DNA from: [Phialemoniopsis] sp. UDSM-2020
Lineage: Eukaryota > Ascomycota > Sordariomycetes > Thyridiales > Thyridiaceae
Direction of reading: 5' to 3'
DNA length: 64,000 nucleotides
Assembly: GCA_018873225.1 (NCBI GenBank)
Contig: JAEILZ010000001.1
Span: 3,348,001 to 3,412,000 of the forward strand
Shown: one piece after another, positions 24,901-35,460 of the stretch
Layout of the letters: each line of letters opens with the position of its first letter
Position numbering within the stretch: position 1 is the stretch's first letter
Notes under the pieces: generated by a model
The model's input: the letters and a program-made list of their open reading frames with translations, nothing else
The model's database searches: none
What the model was told of the DNA's origin: nothing
Made by a program: the position numbers and the translations under genes

Positions 24901-25165
24901 GATGGGCAGAAGTTCGTCTCGACTTGAAGGAAGAATTCGGACTGCTATACAATCAGTTGTCAATCTCAACAGTTGTCGCCCTATGAGCCGGCAAGCGTCG
25001 AACTCTTCACGGGGATTAGCCCCTAACTCGACATGCAACGATACTTTGACCCTGCCTAGTGAGCAGTTTAATGAGTCGCCAATCAAGTCAGTCAGCAGGT
25101 GGACTAAGATTGGACGACTTCACCGAGGGGTTTCGGTTCAGGGTATTCGAAGCTTGTTTCGGTAA
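21997..25165 (+). CDS. Rho guanine nucleotide exchange factor (DH-PH), frame interrupted by TAG at 22210
   Basis: Exons: 21997-22797, 22854-23159, 23215-23415, 23470-23688, 23738-23972, 24048-24272 and 24324-25165; introns are 49-75 nt and phases agree, for about 941 codons. A Dbl-homology domain starts near codon 245 (RRILEELVATEEGYIGDLRFL) and includes the hallmark LLVKPIQRVCRYPLL-type segment restored by removing 23416-23469. A PH domain follows (LGHIRLCGVLHVCWQT to HQLFELIMSACSQKEMVQW). The tail is Ser-rich. DH-PH proteins load GTP onto Rho/Cdc42 GTPases at sites of polar growth. Odd: codon 72 is TAG, in frame with good coding on both sides. Either a nonsense change, a 48-nt intron with a weak donor, or a true start at the ATG at 22264 (leaving 852 aa with both domains) would explain it. 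Confidence 0.82.
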
Positions 25166-26097
25166 GAATTCGACACTGCGGCTGAGCTTTGCTTCCTGGG
25201 TCTGGTGGTCTGCCCTAACAATCACTGTGCGAGGGTAATGGAGTTCCAATGTTAAACGATGCTTCATTGGCGGCAACGTGATATTGATAAAATAGCTACT
25301 TCGTATCACATTGGTTCGGTCCAAGCCGCCTAAGTAAGATGAGGAGTATGAATGCTTGAGTAAAAGGAAGCTGGCAGTGCCAAGCTGTATGGGATCGAAA
25401 GCAACACTGAATTCTTTAGATACCTACATACATAGATAGAGCTCGAATTAGACGCGTTCTATTCTAGAACAAATAGGTGTCGATGACTCCCAAGGCAAAG
25501 ATGTCATGTCCCCACGGCAGTCAGCCTCAAAAGACGATGCCCCTGGCTAAGGTGCTCTGAGTCCGGAAAGGTGTGACGTAAGATGAGCTGCAGGAACCAC
25601 CATCAGAAGCTCCCCGCTAATTGATGCCTCCCAATTTACAGCGGTAGCTTAGGTGCCGCCGTGCCGCCCCGCTCATTGATTTGGTACTGGACTGTTTCCA
25701 TGGAAGCCAGCGAAGACTACACAGTGGGTCGTGTGAGCTTGTGGGTGCCCCGCCATCACCTATGACGTATGCATCACGAGCCCAGCCCATTACGCAGTGC
25801 AAGACATGAGAAGAAACACAGGGAATGGTGTGACGATCTTGCTGCCAATTGACACCAGTACAAGCAAGCTGGCCGAAGGAATTTTCTGGTCGAGCTTTAA
25901 ATGCCCCTCCGGACAGCTTCTGGAGCTTTAAAACCTTCTTCCTTCCCCCTTCCTCCCTCCACATCATCACCTCCAACTTGATCAATTCACAAACCACTCC
26001 AGCACTTTCACCTCGACCTACATCACTGCATCACTGAAGAGACAATCTCTCTAAATTTCACGACTAGATCTTCCACTTTCCACAAACACAAATCAAC
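25166..26097 (+). promoter_or_regulatory. Upstream region of the Rtc3-like gene
   Basis: About 930 bp after the RhoGEF stop. Two CCCCT elements (25540-25544 and 25904-25908) match the core of stress-response elements. TTTAAAT and TTTAAAA boxes (25896-25930) lie about 170-200 bp before the ATG, followed by a C/T-rich leader. Yeast RTC3 is stress-induced through such elements; equal use here is inference. Confidence 0.4.
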
Positions 26098-26725
26098 ATG
26101 GCTCGCGGCGAGACTATCCAGACCAAGGCTCACTTCAAGGGCAAGGAGGACGACTTCCTCGTCTTCATCGATGACATGGAGGCCTACAAGAAGTGGCAGA
26201 CCGACAAGTCGGTCCCTATGGCTCACTTCATCTCCTCATTCAAGGTCTTTGTCACCCACAAGTAAGTGCTTTTTGTCCTTTACTCTCGGAGCTTCTACTC
26301 TGGCCTTCACACGAACTCGATCGTTCATGAGTTGCATTCCGAATTATTGCAACAATGTCACGAACTTCATGGGGCCCTGGATCTCCGAATTCAATGATAC
26401 CTTGTTGGTTTACATATGCTAATTGCAGTTCGAATATAGGCAAGGTGCGCAGGGAACGTATGATGCCGCCTCCAAGTCTACGCTAGACAACGAGTTTGGC
26501 ACCCACGTCGACGAGGATGTCATCAAGCAGATCCTGGACAAGGGCACCATCCAGGAGTCAGAGGTAAGCTATTCAGAAACTCATTATTATCATACGATGG
26601 TCGTTTGATAGGGACTCGTGTCGCCAAGTCTAAAAAGCATACACTAATGACCAATTCTTACAACACAGATGCCTGAGCGCCAAGGCGTCACGAACGATTC
26701 CTACGGCGGACGGGTCGCCCACTAA
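26098..26725 (+). CDS. rtc3: Small SBDS-N-domain protein (Rtc3-like)
   Basis: Three exons: 26098-26261, 26440-26563 and 26669-26725, giving 114 aa. The product reads MARGETIQTKAHFKGKEDD, then FLVFIDDMEAYKKWQTDKSV, HKQGAQGTYDAASKSTLDNEFG and EDVIKQILDKGTIQESEMP, ending GGRVAH. This is the SBDS amino-terminal fold standing alone, as in yeast Rtc3/Yhr087w (111 aa), linked to RNA metabolism and stress survival and distinct from full-length Sdo1/SBDS. Both introns have good GTAAG donors (GTAAGT, GTAAGC). The leader is C/T-rich. It is likely well expressed, given the strong codon bias and promoter boxes; that is inference. Confidence 0.9.
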
Positions 26726-28178
26726 AAGGGTCACCCAAGAACAACCTTAGCGAATCCACATCGAGATGCTGGGCCTGGGAGAGCCTCCATCCCGAGTGAG
26801 GACAGCCCCCGCTGATTTTGACACAGCACCAGCTCGATCACCGTTTGAGTGCGGGCTGCATTGGAATTTGGAGTTTACTGCGTTGGTCTCCCAAGATGAG
26901 GTAACGCATTCCGGATTGAGATGGGGAATCTCGGCGGGTCAATGACCTTTTGTGTGTCATCTGCACGAGACGCTCTTAGCTAGCCGAACTGGTAGCATGC
27001 TTTCGTAGCTAGCGAAGCGATTTGGTTTCCCCTCAAACACTTTTTTTCGGAGTTCCTAGTGACTGCCCAATTTGTAAAATTATATGAGTGTGAAATTTGT
27101 GAGGTGTGCTTGAGGTAGCCGGAAATTCAAAGTATCGTTTGGACACAAACATAATTCTCGACGGCCCGAGCTTAAGTCTTAAGCCTATCTTCCTTGATGG
27201 TCATCCGTCAAGACTTCTCCGATGCGTAGCAAGTATTTACGGTAAGTACACACTTGTACTCAAGAAAGATATATGTGTGCGCCCTCCTTTGCTTTATCTC
27301 TTTACTTTAGGATGGTCAAAGATCAAGGGTGCACAATTTCTAGTCGGGGTGTTAGTATGTACGGAGTACTCCGTAGCATTGTCGTTTGAAGTGGACGTCT
27401 GGCATCCGGCTCGCCCCTTTGCAGCACATAAGGTTTTCGGCTTGGCTGAAACGACTGCGATTGACAAGGCTCCGCGGAACTAGTAAGAAACACTTCTCAC
27501 TGAACGAGCAGTTTTGATGAGTTTGCCTTGTGAAAATCACTCTTGCCAAGTCAGATACACCTCGAGACCATGACAAGTGTTATCAAGCGGCATTAAACAA
27601 CATGAGTAGTCCACATATTTGTTGACAGCCAGGCAAGAATCAAACGGCTACATGCCAAAGAATGCTGTGACTTCAGATATCACAATTAGATACCCTACTC
27701 CACTATGCTATTTCATCCACTGACCCTCACCCTCCAGGATGTCGCCCAGGCAAAAGGAAAGGATGCCAAGGCTTTGATGATACACTTTCCTCCCAATATT
27801 GCCCATCGCTCCATGATGAATCCTCCTTCAAAAAAACGACTGACAAAACAACATCTCCTCGACTCACTCCGCCTCTTTCCCTCTCTGTAGATGGATGGAG
27901 TCAACCCGTGGAAACGGGCCCTCCGAGATTGCTCTCGCCTCCCCTTGGATATAACCGCCGCAGCATCGACGCCTTTCTTTGTGCTGAAAGTTGGAATACA
28001 AGGCTATAGATTGTAAAAGTTTTTGTGACGTTTTGACCGCTGTCTAGAAACAGAAAAGAGAGGGCGTATGTATGTGCGTTGTATATACACGATCGATCGG
28101 TCCGTCGAGCGGGTGAGAATGCACAGGTGGCAGAGAGAAGGCTTGCGTAACGAGATGGCGCTCTGGTCGTTCGTATGA
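26726..28178. other. Convergent gene-free interval with a 16-bp palindrome
   Basis: About 1.45 kb between two gene ends (Rtc3 +, membrane protein -). It contains a perfect 16-bp palindrome TACGGAGTACTCCGTA at 27360-27375. Otherwise I see nothing coding. Confidence 0.45.
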
Positions 28179-28734
28179 CTAGACGCGGCCACCACGTCCT
28201 CCTCTCTGTGGAAGAGTCCAGGGCTTTGCACAGATAATCTGGTGTCGGCTGTTAGTGATTTGCCCTTGGTCGACAGGTTTTGCAAGTAAAACATACCTCT
28301 CCCTCACTATAGGCCCAGAAGTAGGCAACCATGCCAACCAAGTAGTAGATTGCGGCGTTCGTGCCCTGATAGATTAATGCAGCGGAAAGCGCAGCCAGCG
28401 GGAGGAAAGCCAGGCGTAGTTCGAGACTGCGATGAATGCTCGAGCCAGCAATCAGGCCCAGCGGCCACTCCCATGCCAACAAGCCCAGTCCCATGATCAG
28501 GTTGATGACCTGCAGTATCGGCAGCGGCTTCACTGCCGGGTTGAGCGTCTTTGTCAAGAAGTCGAAGAAGATCTTGGGCCAGAAGAAGCCCTCGATGGCC
28601 GCAGCAACTTGGTCTGAAATAATGTCTCGTCAGTCCTGACAGTCTAGATCGTATGCTTGGATGGCCGTATACTCACAAGCTGCAGCGGAGAGGACCACCA
28701 ACCGCGCCCAGTGGTTCTTGATAAGTCTGCCCAT
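28179..28734 (-). CDS. Small fungal integral membrane protein, function unknown
   Basis: Three exons: 28734-28677, 28613-28297 and 28238-28179, giving 144 aa; each junction keeps phase. It starts MGRLIKNHWARLVVLSAAAYQV, then GFFWPKIFFDFLTKTL, and has about four hydrophobic segments (near residues 11-26, 51-70, 84-102 and 105-122). It ends with a basic Gly/Arg tail RGGRGGRV. I recognise the layout as an uncharacterised, conserved ascomycete membrane protein, but know no assigned function. The CT-rich minus-strand sequence at 28750-29130 is probably its leader and promoter. Confidence 0.8.
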
Positions 28735-31700
28735 GGTAGATTCCTGCTCTTGAAACCGATGGTTCTCTCAAATTCCCTTGCTCTTGATTTCGGACCTTTC
28801 CTTGCGATGCACTCTTCCTGTCCTAGCTCTTCTTGCGACCTTGCACTATGCCTCGACCGTGGTGAATTATCGTTCCAGATCCTGAGCTTCCCAATCGAAT
28901 CCAAGCGTCAAGCCGTGGTAAAGAAGGGAACGAGGCGTGTAGATGTCCTCTCTCAAAGAAAGAAGCGTTACCGAAAAGGCCGAAGCAAGTCGAAGGAGTC
29001 GAAAAGAAAGCAGGTATCCGGACCCGCTGGTAAACAAAAATTGTCGATATGAAAGAAGGCTATCGACAAGCGAGTGCACAGCGCTGGCAAGCCGAAGAGG
29101 GAAGAAGAGAAAGAGAAAGCCAAGAGGCCGCGGCCGGCGGGACCTCAGAGGACTATATTGGTGAAGGGTGGGAAGGGAGGCGGTACTTGCCCAGAGGGCA
29201 GCACCCGGAGGCGAGGGCGTGTATCAGACGAGTTTCTGGCAGCCGGGGCCCGTGTCTGACGGTTCTAGCTCGAGACTGGTACGATGTCTCTGGAGATCCA
29301 GGTTCTAGCAATCCGATCTATGATGACAGCGGGCATCCGAGCGGCATGACCTGTTTCCAAACCCTGCGAGTGGATGCTGAGGCTGAATGAGCAGCGAGCC
29401 TCCGAGGTCAAGACGAGGCAATACTGTCTGCAGAGATCATGGAGCGACTCGAGCGTAGCAGGGACTAGCACGTAGAACGGGGGTTTGGTGTTCAAGGGCA
29501 GGGCTCGGTTGAGGGATTCAGGAGCGCAGTCGCATTGATGAGTGTTTGAAGATCATACAAGACGAGGGTTGTCAAGGAGGCGAACATGAGGCACCGGACC
29601 CATCCAGCATATAAGGGAGTCTTGTCTGATCTTCAAGCGGAGCGGGAGGCATGCAGGTTTAAGAAGCGACATGGGAGGGCGAGCGGGGGTGGCCACGGAC
29701 ATGGGAGAGGCAAGCAGCAACGAAGGATGTTCCCAAGAATCGAGACCTTGCTTGTGTGGGTCGAGATGAGGCGGGCTATCGCATGGATGACAGAGGAAAT
29801 CGGACGTGCAAAAGCAAAAGCAGCACAACGGAGGTGTGGCCGGGCATGGTTGGGAAAGTCGCAGAAGTGTCTCGCCAGCCACGGCCGAGACCGCCCACTG
29901 CCCTCAGAAAGCCTGCACTTGCAGCCATTCAACCCGCAAACCCCTGCGCGCTAAAGGAGATGCGTAGCTGCGTGGTTCGGCAGCAACCCAAAGGCCCGGC
30001 CTGTCATGATGTGCAGCAATGCCATATGACTTGGGGAGAGTCTGGTTCGGGCGGTAATGAGCTCGTACCTAACGGCTCGCAATCTCGCAGAGTCACAGGC
30101 ACGACGATTCTGTGCCCAATAGACAACGCCTCACGGCCTGCGGAGCAACCCAACCACAGCGGGAAGATGCTGCGGGAAGTGCGCAGAGGAACACAGCGGC
30201 GATTAGGCCATCTGGCTATGACCTGGTGGTGGTTGGAAAAGGTACAACAAGCAGGGGAGAGAGTGTCGAGAATAGCAACCATGTCGAGGGGTCTGTGTGA
30301 TTGGAGACTCTGGGCGGTTACAGGTCTGGGCAGAGCCAATCTCAGGTCCTCGCTTCGCCTAGCTGCTTCACCACTTGCAGCAGAACGGCAGGGATCCTAG
30401 CAGGGGTCGGCCACCCTTCAAACACTAAAACACCCCAGGATGCAGGGATCCCTCCCTGTAGCGGCAACGCTAAAGAAGCCGAACTGAGGGGAGCACCCGT
30501 GCAGTAGCTCCGTGACCTTGTCCGCGCTGTCAAGTGACAACTCCAGTCAATCAATCACCTTGCTCACACCGCTGCCCTTCCTATCCAGCAAGTATTCATA
30601 GTGTTTTTGTTGAGCGAGGTGCAATCTCGTATCTGCTAGGTACAATAATTTGTGTGATTTTATCTACGGAGCATCTGCCAATGAGGCTCAATGAGCCTCA
30701 AGTCTGCCAAAAATGGATATCTGGAGTCGAGCTTCGTACGCACGGAATTGCTTGCCATCGTAGGCAATCAATCTCCATGGCATGGCCTCGGCTTCTGATA
30801 TCAAATCACATTGACCTGGTTCTAGTTATTTTTGATATCAACTATCAATTGACCACCGAAATGACAATTGACCAGCTACCTTCGTCCAGAGCAGTCACAC
30901 GGCGCTAAGTGATATGCGATGAAAGGTTCCCTTCATTACACGACACCATTGACTATCGTGCTTTGTACAAGCTCAGGGCTACATCGTTGAGCAAGATCCC
31001 GCACACTGTCAATCTACAAGAGACGTGAAAACTCTCGTAGTCATTGACCTTACCGCTTTCGATGTCTTGAGACGGACACTGCGACAAAGTTCAGCACAGC
31101 CTGCTATGCTGAAGCTGAGGCCGTCTGAGGCTCGCCCTCCTGCTCCAAGAGCCGCCGACAGGGTTCTGCTGATGGTGTGGTGATCCGGGGATCGCTTTGG
31201 CTTTGGCTCCTCGCAATACAATCCGCTTGGTACCGGCCTGCGTGCTTGCTCGCCACCGCTGCCACCGTCCACACGGTGGGTGATGGATGTGTATCCTGGT
31301 GCGACCTGAGTGTGCTTCGAGACGAACCACACAGGCGGCAAAATCCTACGAGGAGAAATCCCGTGCACCAAGTAAAGTATATGTATGCAGCAGGCATGCC
31401 ATTCTCGCGTCTCTCTAAGTTTTACGGAGCTGAACATGAATGCTGAGATGGCAAGAGATCTCGAGTTGGACACATGCACAATTCACCTCCGCGAGGCGCT
31501 AGAGTTGCGGAGGTGCTAGAGTGCGTGCATGCGGTCGAGACATGCATCACAACTGACGCCGTCTTGATGTTGTGCCAGCATATGCATTAGCTCTGTCCAA
31601 GCAGTGGTGCTTCACAAGTATTTTGTGAGCAATGAGACCAACCAAGCACAAAAATAAACCGATCACATCTATCATCATGATGAATCTAGGTGTGCATGCA

Positions 31701-32541
31701 CACGAACAACTAAATACGTCTGACCATGTACGCCTCATCTCACCTTGGTCGGCCGGAGGTGCTGAGCATTGACCTAGACGCCGGTGACGAGGTGACCCTT
31801 CGGGTGGCGGCGAACAGGCTTGCTGCTTTAGCCTGTTCACATCAAGCGATTGTGCATATGCAGATCTGGGTGAGGTTCGTCTCTGCAATATCAACCCGGC
31901 ATAGCGAATATTGGCTTGTCGGCGGTTCCACGGCGACGCTCATTGGCTCGTTCCATGTAAGTGCAACGAGGCGGCGGACTAGCGGCCGGCCCCGTCTTGG
32001 GGGACCGGCCAATCGCCCACCTCAGCAGCACACGGCGCGCTCTCCCTCAACAAGCTGTCTACATAATGGCCATCACCTTCTGGCCCCCACGTTGCTTGTC
32101 TCTCGTGATGGCTTACAAAGGCGAGCCTTGGTCTTTCACACGTGCCCTTGATGTGGGGGCAGAGAGCTCTTCGTGATAGACACATGAGTTCTTCGTACAT
32201 TGTACCCAGACACATCACGTTGTCTACCTAGGTAGTTCCAGACTCTTGCCTTGTTTGGACATGGTACCGGTGGTCCACGGGTATTTCCCCGCACACTCAC
32301 CGCTCATGCATCACAACACCGATATGCATGGGTTACCACTGGTCTCCGCAAAAGAGAGACTCGGTGGCCGGCACAGTGCTATGCAATCAAGGAATGGAAT
32401 ATTATGCCGCAAATCAGCAAGGTTTTCTTAGGTCTTGGGGATTGCAACTCGATCCACACGCCACGATCATAATTCCCCATTTGGAGGTTTGCCATGAATC
32501 CCTCGCACTTGTGATCCGTCACATCACATTACCACGTCCTC
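28735..32541. other. Long gene-free interval
   Basis: About 3.8 kb. The left 400 bp are purine-rich on + (pyrimidine-rich on -), consistent with the leader of the 28734 gene. CTACCTAGGTAG, a 12-bp palindrome, is at 32224-32235. Several open frames of 60-214 codons overlap on both strands but have no family resemblance and no supporting splice sites. Confidence 0.4.
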
Positions 32542-33704
32542 TCATAGTACAGAGTGCTCATGCATCCAGAACAAAATTATGTCCTCAGCATCCCGCTCTT
32601 CCAGCCACTCTCTGAGCACTTTTCGACCCTCATCCGTGACAGCCTTCCACGCTAGGTCTCTGACTCCATCTGTGATATCACTCAGGACATGTACCTGTCG
32701 CTCCGGCAGTGGCGGGTTGACGGAGCAGTACGGCAAGAGGAGTTGCGCTGGGCCGGGCCCACGCCGAAAGGCCGACTGCGGCTGTCGCACTCCTTCGTGA
32801 CAGATCTCCTTGCTGAATGCTGCAATCGTAGCCGGCAGGAGTTCAGGCGAAGCCAAGGGTAGAATTGGCATATCGAAACGTCCCATTATGCTTTGTGAGA
32901 GTCAACATTTTCGTGCTGATGAGCGTGATTCATCTAGCTAGGAGCTAGTTTACAGGCATAGTGAAAAAGCTACTGACCTGGCTTGGAATTGTAGATACGC
33001 ATATGTGCCTTTCTGCGACCCGCCTTCTTGATCATCGATGAGGAAGATGGCGGCTGCATTTGCGCCTCCATCGAGATGGTACAGGCGGTCAAGTCGCTTC
33101 TCAGCGTCGGGCCAGCCCAGATCGGCGGAGGTGATGATAATGAAACGGAAGGGCTGCTGGGTATCTGCATCACTCCTTACCAAGGGAATGACCAGGTCAT
33201 GCGTCTCTAGCTTGCTTTCTACTTTCAAGGTAAGCGTATTGCCCTACAGAAAGCGACTATCGCCCTACCTCTCCACTTTGGCGATTCGGTGCGGAGCAAG
33301 ATCGCGGGAATGGAAGCCAGCCTAAGTCGTTTGCGAAGACTGCAACAAAACACCGGCAGCATGCTGATGACGATGACGGAGTTCCTTAGCAGACCAGGAA
33401 GACGGAACAGTGCAGAACTGCCAATGTCTATTTCGTGAGTGGTGAGTCTATGAGGCATATTGGTCTAATGCAGTAGATATGTACAATAGTAGATGGTTGA
33501 GATGGGAGCTGAGCTCGGCAGGGACTCTGATTCCCAAGGTGGTTCCTTCCTTATCCCATCGGGAAGGTCCTGAATCTGCCTGACAAGATGATTGTGGTCG
33601 AGACAGGAAGGCCCGTCCGAAGGAGGTACGTTGCACCATGTAAATACCAATCTTGAACTTACAACACCGATCTCTGGGATGGAGGCTTTTTCGAAACTCG
33701 ACAT
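32542..33704 (-). CDS. Uncharacterised protein, five exons
   Basis: My model: 33704-33663, 33569-33485, 33427-33269, 33218-32978 and 32890-32542, introns of 93, 57, 50 and 87 nt, giving 291 aa with every phase consistent. The two C-terminal exons are the most convincing: FRFIIITSADLGWPDAEKRL, DRLYHLDGGANAAAIFLIDD, FDMPILPLASPELLPATIAAF, then VLSDITDGVRDLAWKAVTDE. The alternation of hydrophobic strands and helices suggests a Rossmann-like alpha/beta fold, but I see no nucleotide-binding motif and cannot name a family. The N-terminal exons and the start are less sure. The start lies 104 bp beyond the OPA3 stop codon in the same orientation, so the genes are tightly packed. Confidence 0.5.
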
Positions 33705-33808
33705 TGAGCCGCCAGAGACGTGTCGACAACTTTCTGCCCCCGTTTTGAAACGGACGTGACTCCCCATTTCGTCATGATAGGTATTTCGACAGCATTACAC
33801 CATCCTTA

Positions 33809-34533
33809 TCAAGCCGCTGGCGCAGACGTTGGGCTTGGGAGTAATGGTTGCTTGGTCTTCGGGTCTTTGAAATTCCTCAAGGCCTGCTCCATAGCCAATA
33901 TCCTGCTCTCCTTTCTCTTCTCCTCCTCTTGCATCTCATTCTCTCGTTCCTTGAGTTCATCAAGTTGGCGATTGAGCTCCTTTATCCTTTCGAGGTTCGC
34001 ATCCGGCTTTGATGAGGAGCGATAATACTCGTATAAGATAAGCGCCATAGCGACAAGGAGGATGAATGAATCGCCAACCACGTCTGCAAAGAGATCAACC
34101 GCTTTGGCTTCGGGCAGTGGCCGGAACTTGCGCTTCCATACACTCCTGGGCGCATCTTTGGCATGGTGTGAGTCCTTGGCGCTCTTCAACGCTTCCTCCT
34201 TTTGCAACTCTTTCTCCACCTGCTCTTTCGTTTTGACAGTGGGTGTCTCGGCTTTTTCTTTCGCTTTTATTTCCGCATCAACATTTCGTAATAACGTGAC
34301 ATTTAGTCTCATATTGAGCTGGTGTATAGACTGTCCGTATCTGGCCGCGAAGCTTCTGAAGCCAGGGTGTTCGTGTGCTTGCAGCTTTATCCTGTTCTAT
34401 AGTGAAAGCACATAGTATCAGCGTCGGCGTTCAAACAGTCTCGGGACAGCCTGAAATGACGACTTACAGCACCATATTTGGATATATGCCGTATGAAGAG
34501 AGTGGCGAGCTTGAAGAGTGGAAGAGGGACCAT
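33809..34533 (-). CDS. opa3: OPA3-like mitochondrial protein
   Basis: Two exons, 34533-34468 and 34396-33809 (71-nt intron), give 217 aa. The N-terminus MVPLPLFKLATLFIRHISKYGAN joins to RIKLQAHEHPGFRSF and the family motif QSIHQLNMRL. After a Lys/Glu-rich insert comes KAVDLFADVVGDSFILLVAMAL and YEYYRSS, the membrane-facing helix of OPA3, then a coiled-coil tail (ELNRQLDELKERENEMQEE). OPA3 proteins sit in mitochondria and affect membrane dynamics and lipid metabolism; the biochemical activity is unknown. The N-terminus fits mitochondrial targeting. It is divergent from the Polo kinase gene, with 927 bp between the two starts. Confidence 0.9.
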
Positions 34534-35460
34534 GGTGCTTGGCCGAGGGGCCCGGAGCCCGGAGCCCTCTTCGTGGCTCAACTTGATGGAGGCGGGAACG
34601 CGGAAGAGACGGAACCCCCAAACTTCTACAGAAGTATTCGTAGCAATCAATTGGCTAGATTCCGCAGGAGTATTTTACATAAGATGAATTGCCATGAGCT
34701 GTCACGCGCACTCTTCTCAATGATGCAAGGCCATTGAGCCTTCACATGGAAGAGCTGTCGTTGCTTGGCGGGTCTTATCGGGGGTGGGTCCCGGGTCGCA
34801 GGACCTTGAAACCAATGATAGGTGGACGATAAGTGATAAGAGCTCAAGCACCAGCAGAGCTTACTCCAGCAATTTCAATGGTCGGCTGCACAGTCGCACG
34901 CTTGTAATTTGGTTGCTACGCCAACTACAAGGCACTGCTAGATTGGGTCAACCCACAGCATCCACACCAGACACACACTCACAATCACGACTACTCTCTC
35001 GCCCGGCATGGGACACTGCACCCAAACTTCAACACACCACCATATCAATTCTCACGATACCTGCAGCCTTCTTTTTCCAGCAAGGCACGATATACTCCCC
35101 TCTTTTCACGAGGATCAGTGCCGCCAGCTAGTAAGTTCACCTACTGTCTCACCTTCTGTCTATGTCAACAACACCTTTCCCCTTGTTCGTCCTGTCGACA
35201 TCGCCTTTCTCATTCGGTGACTTGCTCGGGACATTTCGCCATTTTCAAAGCAGGTACTGCTTGCACCGACCATGTTCCCTCCTTCTCTTCTTCATCAAGT
35301 CTTTGTATCTTGCGCAATGGCTGACCATGCAGCGTCTTATCAGGCTAGTATAATCTGCTGGGACATTGTCAGAGGCTTCTCTCCTTGTCGCCCTGTCGTA
35401 TAAACGATTGCAAGTCAAGGAAAAAGCAACAGAAAGACTGCATGGTGTGTTGTTGGCAGA
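34534..35460. promoter_or_regulatory. Divergent promoter region, OPA3 / Polo kinase, with likely 5'-UTR intron
   Basis: C/A-rich and C/T-rich from about 34960. On + a donor GTAAGT at 35131 and an acceptor AAAGCAG ending at 35253 suggest an intron in the Polo kinase leader; a later acceptor ATGCAG near 35333 is an alternative. No coding gene between the two starts. Confidence 0.4.

Noticed and set aside
29756..30400. 214-codon + frame
   Set aside because: Overlaps other frames on both strands equally well, has no domain, and shows no bias of coding third positions.
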